Program-made: the position numbers and the translations under genes
Shown here: one piece after another, positions 48,901 through 58,189 of the stretch
Layout: each line of letters begins with the position of its first letter
Position numbering within the stretch: the first letter of the stretch is position 1
The notes under the pieces: generated by a model
What the model was told of the DNA's origin: nothing
Database searches by the model: none
What the model saw: the letters and a program-made list of their open reading frames with translations, nothing else
Assembly: GCF_028769735.1 (NCBI RefSeq)
Contig: NC_088172.1
Coordinates: forward strand, 36,914,397-36,978,396
Direction: 5' to 3'
Source of the DNA: Zonotrichia leucophrys gambelii
Lineage: Eukaryota > Chordata > Aves > Passeriformes > Passerellidae
DNA: 64,000 nt

Positions 48901-49560
48901 AAGGAAATTTTATAATGATTGTCTGCAAGGATTTCCAGCAATCAGAACTCATGATCCACAGGGATTATTTGGTTGATGGTGAAAAGTGTTTCATTTGTCC
49001 TGCTACAGAGGAAGCTCAGTGACTCACTGTTTGAGATATAACAATGATTTTTGCCAGACCAACTTCCCACAAAGGAGAGCATTTAGTGTAAACAAATCAC
49101 TTACTGTGGAGCAGGACTGGTTTGCAGTGCAAGAGAGGACAGAATTTACTGCAGCAAACGCAAGCTGGAACAGCTCAGTCACTTGGGACTTCCAAACATC
49201 AGTGCAAGTATAATTTCTGTAATTTAATTATTCTATCTCCCTTCACAGTGTACAAGAACAACAATTCTTTTCCTCTTTTCAGGAGTGATTTTTTGTTTAA
49301 GGGTTGTTAAAATCTTTTCCAGCTGCTCTCTTTTCTAGAAATGTCTCGAAGTCTCTAGGAATGGATTAGTTGGCTGTATCTTTGCTGAAGTGTTTTTCCC
49401 AAACCAAGGACATGTGTTCCATCTGCAGCCTTGTCAATGCTATCTAGACTGGCAAGGATATTTCAGCATCTTACAGGTGGAACCAACTGATTGTCTACAA
49501 ACCTGCCTTGACTTTTCTTAATGAGACATTTCCTGCATCTTACAAACACTGTTCTGTTCT
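46000..49560. other. Intergenic, no gene seen
   Basis: Mostly unique AT-rich sequence. There is an A-rich run at 46,312-46,324 and an AT-rich, CNE-like block near 46,780-46,890. Frames up to 147 codons (plus 48,533-48,976, opened by TTG) show no domain or splice context. Confidence 0.5.
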
Positions 49561-49639
49561 TTTTTCAGGAAATGCAATCAGGTTGATTAGGGACAATTCT
49601 AATACATCTCCCTTCCTTCTTTTCCGAAAACAGTCACCC

Positions 49640-50030
49640 TGATTGTTCTTCTCCAGTGCCCTGGAACTTCATCTGTCCTCACCACGTTGTTCTCAGGGAG
49701 GATCACTAACATCTCATCCTGCTTGCAACAGCTACTCAACCATTTTAAATAAACTTCCTTTTTTTAAGTGACTACAGAAGGAAAAAAGGCCTTAAACCTG
49801 TCACCCATTATTATTTCTCATTTCCTTTCACATATTGGACTAACTTATCTTTCATATCTTTGGAGAATGTCCTCATGTTATTTTTCATTCCATTTCCTGG
49901 TTGTATCTTATTCTGCCCTTCATATTTGTCCCTATGGTTATAGTAGTCATAGGCATGAATTCATCATGCCCAAACCCATTTCATTCAGGACTTTTGTCAC
50001 GCAGGGCAGCAGCTTAGCTTTTCTCTGACA
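49640..50030 (-). mobile_element. Probable ancient CR1-type LINE ORF2 fossil
   Basis: Translating the minus strand gives scraps reminiscent of the CR1 segment between endonuclease and reverse transcriptase, notably FKAFF where CR1 has LNAFF. The plus-strand text TGCCCTGGAACTTCATCTGT also recalls inverted CR1. The layout parallels the better-preserved copy at 57.6-58.2 kb. Frameshifts and stops are frequent, so this is a decayed fossil if real. Confidence 0.35.
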
Positions 50031-50039
50031 GATAACAGA

Positions 50040-52980
50040 AAGCAAATACATTTTAACCAAAATACCACAGAAATTTTTTGCAATGGTATTTTTTAATTTT
50101 TATAACTAGGCATACAAGAGAGGAACAATTTGACCACACATTTTATTCTTTTTGAATACCTGAAATCTAACTGTATGATTAAACAGCTGCTCTAGCAAAG
50201 GCTGGATAAACCCAAACTCAAATATTTTCTGAGTATTTTCTGAATGTTTCCCACACTAGCCAGGAAACAGTATTTTGACAGTTCTGAAGTGCTTCCATAG
50301 TACTGTTTTTCTCTGATATTTCTTATTTCGACTGCTTAATATTTTTTTATTTAAACATAATTGAGAGTTTTGACAGTAGTTTTTTGCAACATTCTCTAAG
50401 CATGATTCAAAGCACAGACTGAACCTGTTTCAAAATGAGTGAAAATGTGAAAGTCCAGATGCTTGATTGCCTTCATGAGCTGAGGGCAAAGCTTGAGCCA
50501 CCTGGTATTTCCCAGTTGTATTGCTGCACCCTTCCCATCTTTAAAATCCTCTTCAATCATTAACTGATCTCTCACAGCTCAGCAATGCAGGTAAGGTCCT
50601 TTCTTCCTGCCTGGAAGAAAGTGACAAAATGGTGCCGTGAGTTGAAGAGGCACAGAGGGAGTCCCCATCTCTGCCCCCATTCAGAACATGATTTAATTAA
50701 TCTTTACAGGATGGTAAAAATGGCTGCATCTTCCTTTTTAGTCAATGAGTCATCCATCTCTTTCACATCTACATTGCACATCTTTGTCCTCTTGCTTTTT
50801 ACAAAGAAATTCTACTTCTTTTTTTTCCCATCTGCTTGGTCTCTATTTTCCCTGTGAAAGCTGTGGTGCAGGGAAAAAGATGCTGTCTTGCTCTGGGATA
50901 ATCTGTGCGTTTGTTGGCAGACAATCAGGTAAATAGCAAAGCAGAGAGATTTGGCACAAGACAAAGTCCGATGTTTGGTTTTTTGGAAAATTTTTTTATT
51001 GTTTCTAGGGGATTTTTTTCCACATCTCTTTTTGGGAATGTTTCACTTAGGCTGCCCTTCAGTCCAGGGAGAGAATAGGAGCCCATTATATGAAAGCCTG
51101 AGGTTTGATGTTACAGCTATTCACAGGAAAGTGGGACTTTCCTTTTATTGTTCACAACAAACAGTTTCCTTCATGAGAAGCATAATAGAAAGGCAGTTCT
51201 GAAGTTAGGGGAAAAAAGTGTTTTGCCCAACTTTAATCAGATATGAATTGCTTGTGAAGTTTTACAAGAAATATATTGTTTGAGCTAAAGAACACCAGCT
51301 GATACTTCCTTTCCTTTTTGAATGCATCATTAACTAAATAAATATGGGAAAAGATAAAGTGAAAGTATTCTAATGTTTCACAAAAAAAACCCAGCCAAAC
51401 AAAAAAAAAAACCCTAAAACCAACAACAACAACAACAGCAACAAAACAAAACCAACCAACCAAACAAAATAATTTAAAAATAGCTAATAACTGGTGGTGC
51501 TGGGTCTCTGCATATGGTCTGTCTCTTCTTGGGGGTGAATTGCTCTGTTCCTGGATCTGTAGCACCTCTGTGTGGGCTGAGCCAAGAGAAGTGATTCCTC
51601 ATCTCTGCTTGCAGGATTCACTGCAAACCCGGGGTCATTTCCCACCTGCTTGGCAGCTCTGTCATGAAACATCTTAGAGGTGTCCATGCTAACCCTTTAA
51701 CTGCCAGTTTTTCATCACCAGGCAGAAATAAAGCCCAGTGTTTTTCAGAATAAAACTTGACCCAGAACATAAAAATTTTAGCATTTTCCAAGCCTGGAGT
51801 TCTGTTAATCACAGGCAAAGCTTGATCCATTCCCACCATACAGCCCCTTCTTTCATGGAATTTTGAAATCTTCTTTCTAACATATATGTTCTGGTATAAC
51901 AAAGTTAAGTAAAACTGGAAGCCAATGAACCTCAAAAGAGCATTAAAAATATTATTCTTTTTTAATTTTAAAATACTTTTCCTATTCATAATGATTTAAT
52001 GAAGTCACGCCAAAGATTAAATTGCACTAATTACATAATTTTTGAAATTAAACCCCTTTAACTATAATCTAACAAAGTATAATTAATGCTGGCATGCACA
52101 ACCCTTAATTAACCATGGAGTTTTTACAGAACCTGATGTTCTTAATGGGAAATTTCTTGTAGGAAATTTCTTTGGTTTTTTTTTTTTTTGTAAAGTCACC
52201 CCAGGACAGAATATTAAATTTACTGTAATGTAGGAAAGATCCTGTGTTAAATAAATGCATGAATAATTTGCCTTCCAGCATTGGTCTCTAGAGGGATGGG
52301 TTTCTCTCTGTGCATCCTTTCATAGGTGTAAATATTGGGAAAGCTCTCCAAGCAAAACTAGAGGCACAGAGTTGGCCTTATGCCTAAAGTTCTTTCCATG
52401 TGATCACAACCCACTTAAGATGTCACTTGGCCATTTTTGCACATGCAGAAGGGGGGGCAGGTCCACAAAATACAGTTTGTTCATTGTCTCAGACAATGTC
52501 ACATTACTTAAAAAAGCCCATCCAAAACCACATAAAATTTAGGATCTCACAAGAAGTTCCTTGAGGAAGGGAGCATTAGGCAAAAACCTCCATATTTTTC
52601 CTTGGTGTCTTGGTCATGGCGCTCATTCAAAACGAATTTTAGATGGAGAAATTGCCTGAAAAAAATTATTAGAAAGATCAAAGGAGTGGTATATATTACA
52701 CCAAGATTCACTGTAGCTCCTGAGCATGGAGAGGTAGCCACAAAAAGCCTTCATTTTTTTCATCCTCCCTCAGCCTGTCAATACCATGAGCCCAATAGGA
52801 GAGCATCCCCACAGCTGATTTCTGCTTGGGCTCTGCACACTGCCAGTCCCACAGCCCTTTTGGTTGGGTGAGCATTGTGGCCTCCCACAAACACTCTGCC
52901 CATGCAAGATACCCCCAGAGATGAGGGGACACCATCTTCACCACCCCATGTGCTCCTGCTGGAGCCACAGGCAGCAGGTT
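50040..52980. other. Intergenic, AT-rich, no gene seen
   Basis: Contains a CAA/CCAA-type simple repeat (51,387-51,476), a T-rich run at 52,171-52,190, and a notably AT-rich block at about 52,000-52,125 with many TAATTA/ATTAA-type motifs. No exon or recognisable transposon. Confidence 0.5.
51387..51476 (+). repeat. CAA/CCAA/CAAAA compound simple repeat
   Basis: A purine-rich A/C tract with consecutive CAA units followed by CCAA units and an internal A-run. It generates low-complexity frames on the minus strand. Confidence 0.85.
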
Positions 52981-52987
52981 CGTCCCT

Positions 52988-53060
52988 CAACCCCTGGATT
53001 AAAGGTTGGGCAAAATGGTCTTAAAGACCTTTTCCAACCTAAGCAATCTGATGATTTCAC
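52988..53060 (+). mobile_element. CR1 LINE, short 3' tail
   Basis: Sense tail: CTTAAAGACCTTTTCCAACC followed by TAAGCAATCTGATGATTTC. Only about 70 bp of the 3' end remains. Confidence 0.75.
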
Positions 53061-53734
53061 TCATATGATGTACCTGTGTGTTGTCAAAACCCACCTGCCT
53101 CAAGCTGGCCCTGCAAACCTGAGTTTTCCTACCATGCAGAGCTGTCCAATTTGGCCAAGGCCCTCACACACAGCTCTGTGGAGGCCATCACCAGCCACAA
53201 ATTACCAGCTGATTTGTGTGGGGCAGTGGATCAGGCCAAAAGGAATTGATATTGTTGATTGTTGTCTTGAAGTGCTGCAGCCTAATCAAGGCAAAAAGTG
53301 AAATTCACCATGAAAACTGAGTTCCCTGTCCAGATGGATCTAAGAGGAAAGCTGAGCAGGACTGCCTGCAAACAAATGTGTGGGAGGTTGTTTGTAGAGA
53401 TGTCCTGCACTTCCCACACTGAGCAATTCCACTTTCATGTGATCTTGGTGCTCTCCACTGCATTCTGTCATGGACAAAGCAGAGACAGGAGGCTGCAAAT
53501 GCCACTGCAGCCTGTGGTGATCCAGCCTCTGATGCTCCCTGGGAATATTTCAGAGATGTTTTCCTGAGATGTTTTCCTGGGAATGCAGGGAGGTCTCAGC
53601 AGGGTTGGAGGGAAGCAGGTGTCCCTGCCAAGTGTTTGTCACCTGATGTATTTGGCATGCAGCAGTTCTGGGAAAGATGTCAAGTGAAAACAGAAAACAA
53701 GTCTGTATTGACAATTCAGACCAAGGTGGTGCAA

Positions 53735-53925
53735 AGTAGTTGAAGATAACTGGCCCAGCTCAGAGCAGGGAAGTAATGGAGCCACCATTCCTGGAGGCAT
53801 TTAAAGGATGTGTAGAACATGGCACTTGGGGACATGATTCAATAGTGGGCTTGGTGTGTTAGCTCAGTGGCTGGATTAGATCTCAAGAGTCCTTTCCAAC
53901 CTAAACAATTCTATGATCTGCTGTC
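53735..53925 (+). mobile_element. CR1 LINE, truncated 3' end
   Basis: Sense CR1: GGAGCCACCATTCCTGGAGG, CATTTAAAGGATGTGTAGA, ATGGCACTTGGGGACATG, TCAAGAGTCCTTTCCAACC, and the terminal AACAATTCTATGATCTG. Confidence 0.9.
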
Positions 53926-54822
53926 TGATTTGCTCCAATACTTTTCTGACCCTGATTTTTTACCAGCTCCATCTTCTCCGAAGCCACACAGACCTTCCCA
54001 GAAGGGAATGAAGGGCTGTTCTCATCATCCAGCAAAGAAGGGCACCTGCCCCCCTGCAGCACCGTGTCCCTTTGGGTGTCTCACACTGGCAGCAGTGAGA
54101 GCAGCACTGCCACACTGTTCTTAGATGGCACTGAATGATGTCTCTGACTTGCAAATGTTCTTTAATGTAACACCAAATAAGACAATAAAACCTTAGGGGG
54201 AATGTGGTGCAAAGGACAGATGTGTCACATCAGTGACGCAAATAAAGCACTTCAGCAATAGCTGCCTTAATGAAAATACTCCAGAAATACTACATTTCAG
54301 CCAGGCTTGCAATGGGGTCATAAAAAAAATCCTTAAAATCAAACAAATAAAATGTTATAAGTAATTAACAAATACATAAAGGGCATTTTTCACACTTTGG
54401 TCTTAAAATGCACTGATGACACACAAAATGAAGGTGCATTTCAATATAATGGGCAGAGTTAAGGCTCTGTTTTGCAGTATGTAACGTGCAATTTTATACA
54501 TGGTTGGTTTTTTTTGAAAGAATGAACATGTTTATTATTTATGCAATACATAGAACCTGCCCATTCCTATCAATATTCTGTGCAGACACAGAACTATTTG
54601 TTCAATGCATATCAGTCCACAGAAGTGTAGGTATGCCAGCATGAAAGCCAGGCTCAGGGAAAAGAGGCCAGACGTGCTCTGTGCCATGGGGAGTGTCTTT
54701 GTGTCAGGAGTAGCATGATCCAGTTTCACCTTTTCTGCATATTCTAATTCGCCAGCAGCAGTCTTCCACCCTGTACCACTCTGGGCAAGCAAAAAATAGC
54801 ACAAAGACTCAGCTCGCTCACT

Positions 54823-54877
54823 TTCCTTTTAAAAGCTCTCTTCTTCCACCTTCCTTTTAAAAGCTCTCTTCTTCCCC
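54823..54877 (+). repeat. 28-bp tandem duplication
   Basis: TTCCTTTTAAAAGCTCTCTT plus CTTCC occurs twice with a 28-bp period, nearly identical, which suggests a recent event. Confidence 0.9.
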
Positions 54878-55237
54878 CAATGTTTTTCCTAGGGGAATGG
54901 CTATTATGACTTTTTGAGCCTGGTTACTCTTTTTTTTTTATCTTCATTTCTGATTTCATTTCACCTCTGCCAAAGTATCACAAACTGAATCACCAGGGGT
55001 CCTCCAAATTGCAAATGCATGCCCAGCTCCTGCTGGGAAAGAGGCTCTCAGATGGAGATAGAGGCAGTGGCTTGGTATCACAAACAGCTGGAACCAACAG
55101 TGTGAGCCAGGGTGGGAGCAGAGGGGAGATGAGCCACCCACAGGTGCTCACCTGGGACAAGATGAGCACCAACTACAGCAGTTATGAGAGCAACAGTCAC
55201 CCTAAGGTCAGCTTAAGCAACCTGATCTAAGGAAAAA

Positions 55238-55312
55238 TTTAATGGCAGAGAGGTTGGAATAAAGGGATTTTTAAAGATTCCTTCCAACCCAAACCATTCT
55301 ATGATCCTCTCA
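55238..55312 (+). mobile_element. CR1 LINE, short 3' tail
   Basis: GAGAGGTTGGAATAAAGGG is followed by AGATTCCTTCCAACCCAAAC and CATTCTATGATCC, the canonical avian CR1 terminus. Confidence 0.88.
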
Positions 55313-56199
55313 AACTCCATCCTAATGTCCACAAGTTGCTACAAAAGCAGCTCTTTCTAGTCTGCTGTAAGCTCTGCTTTCTGTGAAGCATCCACCCTGC
55401 AAACCCAAGAATCACAGCATCTGTTTATAGCTTTAAAGGAAAGGTGAGTTTCTACCCCAAAGGCACAGAGCACTTTGCAAAGGAGAATCATGCTCCTTCT
55501 GAAGCCTGCTGTTTGCGCACAAATAAAGAAATGGTTATTGTGGTGGAATAAACACACAATCTGTTTTGCAGACCCAGGTCAGGCAGAAGAGGTTTGTTTG
55601 TGCTGCTGTTGGAGAGAAGGCAGCGATCCGTATGAGCTGATGCAAAATGAAAGTGCTGGGGCTTGTGTACATTTTCAGCAGATAAAAACCTGCCCTGAGA
55701 AAAGGCATGGAAAGAAACTTTATTAGAGCAGATGTGCCCCTGCCTCATTGGTAACTCAGGGACTGCAGCGCTGTGGCCTCAGCACAGCTCTGCTCAGCCT
55801 GTCCCTCTTGGTCCAGATGCTGCCGTGTCCTCAAGCAACTTCCAGGCCTGTGTCCACATTATCTATTATTTCACAGTGCTGTGATTCCAGGCAGAGCTCC
55901 TGCTTGAGGAGAGAAGGGTCTGTCTCCTGGCTTCCAAGGATACTTCAAAGAATATTTCATTTCTTCCTTCTTTGTCTTGCATGACAGATCCATAGCTAAA
56001 GATGGGGCAACGTTGGAACACTTCTTGTAGAGAAGAGCAGGTATCAGGCTGGCAGAGTAACTCCTGTGCTGAGCTGTGTGCGGGAGCCAGACCACACCGT
56101 CTGTACTGCCCATGGGCTGTATTGCAAAAATCCCTTCAACTGCATGGACAAAGTTGAAAAAAACCTACCGGAGAGGGAAAAAAAAGAAATTTTAAATCC

Positions 56200-57010
56200 C
56201 TCCTTGTGCTGCGTCCCTCCGTCAGTAGATGGCTCTGCACGCCTGGCGCTGCCGGGATAACCATGGAGCTGTGGCGGGGCTGGGGCTCAGGATGGGCTCA
56301 GGATGGGTTCAGGAGGGGCTCAGGATGGGCTCGGGATGGGCTCGGGATTGGGCTCAGGATGGGCTCGGGATGGGCTCGGGATGGGCTCAGGAGGGTCTCA
56401 GGAGGGCCTCAGGATGGGCTCAGGATGGGCTCAGGATGGGCTCAGGAGGGGCTCAGGAGGGGCTCAGGATGGGCTCAGGAGGGGCTCAGGATGGGCTCAG
56501 GATAGGCTCAGGAGGGGCTCAGGAGGGGCTCAGGAGGGGTTCAGGAGGGGCTCAGGATGGGCTCAGGATGGGCTCAGGATGGGCGGGAGGCAGCCCGGCT
56601 GCGGGCCCTGCTGCAGGTCCTGCTTCCTGCCCGGGGAAATATTGAGCTGTCCCAAAACCTGCAAAAACCCACGGGCTTTGTCTAGCCACTGTTTTCTCTG
56701 TCATTTTTCCCAACCTGACTTTATTCTTTTTAACTGACGCCCATCCCACCCTGCTGGCTCCGGAGGTCCAGCCCAGGATGAGCAGGGAGTCACCCATCGC
56801 TGCCCATCCCAGCTTTGGCTGCGCGCTGCTGGCACTCGCTGGGTGGGAACCTCAGCTCAGCAGCTCCGGCAGCCCTGCCCTGCTGCCCGCAGCGTCCCGG
56901 ACACGGCAGCTGCATTCCCGGACACAGCGGCATCCCATCCCCGAGAGCGCTGGGAGCACCTCCGCTGGCCACAGGGCGCCCTCAGGCACCGAGCAGGTGA
57001 AGGCAGCAGC
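56200..57010. other. GC-rich patch around the minisatellite
   Basis: CpG density is raised here compared with the flanks (for example CTGCGCGCTGC, CGTCCCGGACACGGCAG, CCCGAGAGCGCTGGG), though well below the CD2AP island. An ATG in strong context (CCATGG, 56,263) opens directly into the minisatellite. It could be a weak CpG island or simply GC-biased DNA. Confidence 0.4.
56283..56583 (+). repeat. G-rich minisatellite, 11-bp unit, about 27 copies
   Basis: The array repeats GGGCTCAGGAT with substitutions: AGGAG instead of AGGAT, CTCGGGAT, GGTTCAGG, GGTCTC, and one unit with an added T near 56,351. Because 11 is not a multiple of three and the unit has no stop in any plus frame, all three plus frames stay open and each encodes an 11-residue Gly/Ser/Trp-rich repeat. 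The apparent 99-144-codon proteins are therefore artefacts. The minus strand is closed by TGA in CCTGAGCCC. Variant units come in blocks (AT-type, CGGG-type, AG-type), typical of minisatellite turnover. Confidence 0.95.
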
Positions 57011-57449
57011 TGCCATCCACCACACTGCAGAATATCCAGCTCAGAACAGAGCCTTGTAGCATCTCTTCCCATGCCTAATGCTGGAAGCCTCCAGAGGTCC
57101 AACCTGCTTGGCTTTTTTTCCTATCTGGCAACTCAATTTACTGGCGTTTGTCTCCTGTGACCGTGCAAAATCAAAAATTGAGTTTCACAGAGAACACATT
57201 TAGGTTGGGGATGCAAGCCAAAAGCACTCTTATGGAACAGCACAGGCTTGGAACAGTCAGGGAAAAGTGCAACCTTTCCAGCTAGAGCAGATTGCTATGG
57301 AGATATCAGGAAGATTTGTCAAGGGTGGCAAATGCCTCAGTGGTTTAAATCATATAGACAGATTTTTACCTACACAGTAGCATCCAGCCTGGCAAAAGGG
57401 GCTGCAGCTTTACCTGTTATCTAAAACAACTGAGCTTGCTCTCTAAAAT

Positions 57450-58180
57450 TAGAATCACAGAATCATTTATGTTGGAAAAAGCCCTTAAGGTCCCCAAGTC
57501 CAACCTTTAACCCAGCACTGCCAAGCCCAGCACTAAACCAATGTCTCCAAGCACCACATCTGCACATCTTTTAAATACCTCCAGGGGTAGTGACTCTATC
57601 CAGCCCCACAGGCTCCTGTTTGTCCAAGTGGTGTAGCAGGTCACTGACCATTTCCCCTTGGATTTGGGGGGCTTCATTTCCTCCTCATCTCTGTTTTCCA
57701 GCTCAGGGGCGTGGCTGTCTGGAGAACAACTGGTCTTAAAAGACTTAAATATTGAGGTAAATAAGGCATTAAGTACCTCAGCCTTTGTCACTATGTGTCC
57801 CTTACATCCAAAAAAGGACAAAGATTCTTCTTAGCCCTCTTTTTATTGTGAATAACTTTATAGAAACATTTTGTATTGTCCATTACAGCAGTAGCCAGAT
57901 TAATTTCTAGTTGGGTTTTGGCCCTTGTAATTTTCTCCCTGAATAATCCCACAACATGCTTGTAGTCTTCCTGAGTTGCCTGCCCCTTCTTCCAAAGCTG
58001 GTAAACTCATTTATTTCGTCTGAGTTCCAGCCGAAGCTATCTTTTCAGCCAGGCCAAGTCCTCTCCTCCACCATCTTGTGTCACATGGGGACAGCAGGCT
58101 CCTGCACTTCTAGGATTTCTTCCCTGAGGAATGACTAGCCTGCCTGGACCCCTCTGCCCTTCAGGAATCCAGTACTACAC
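57450..58180 (-). mobile_element. CR1 LINE copy: 3' tail joined to ORF2 segment, RT core missing
   Basis: The first part (57,450 to about 57,605) is an inverted CR1 terminus: GAATCACAGAATCATTTATG, GGTCCCCAAGTCCAACC, CAATGTCTCCAAGCACCAC. From about 57,608 the minus strand instead encodes the CR1 ORF2 region that precedes the reverse transcriptase. Visible pieces include HIVTKAEVLNALFTSIF and TSCSPDSHAPELENRDEEE, then upstream pieces with stops that recall the endonuclease-RT linker, near the segment reading EEILEVQEPAVPM. The catalytic RT domain and most of the 3'UTR are absent between them. Either an internal deletion or two nested insertions would explain this. The copy is dead. Confidence 0.85.
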
Positions 58181-58189
58181 TGTAACCGT

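Larger units (their letters stand above)
53930..56200. other. Intergenic, no gene seen
   Basis: Apart from the 28-bp duplication and the CR1 tail, this is unique sequence. No exon with recognisable protein content or RNA gene is visible on either strand. Confidence 0.5.

Noticed and set aside
48533..48976. 147-codon plus frame
   Set aside because: It opens with TTG, overlaps other frames, and shows no motif or splice context.
56206..56737. Glycine-rich repeat proteins of 99-144 codons in three plus frames
   Set aside because: All are forced by the stop-free 11-bp minisatellite unit. Open frames in all three phases at once indicate a repeat artefact.
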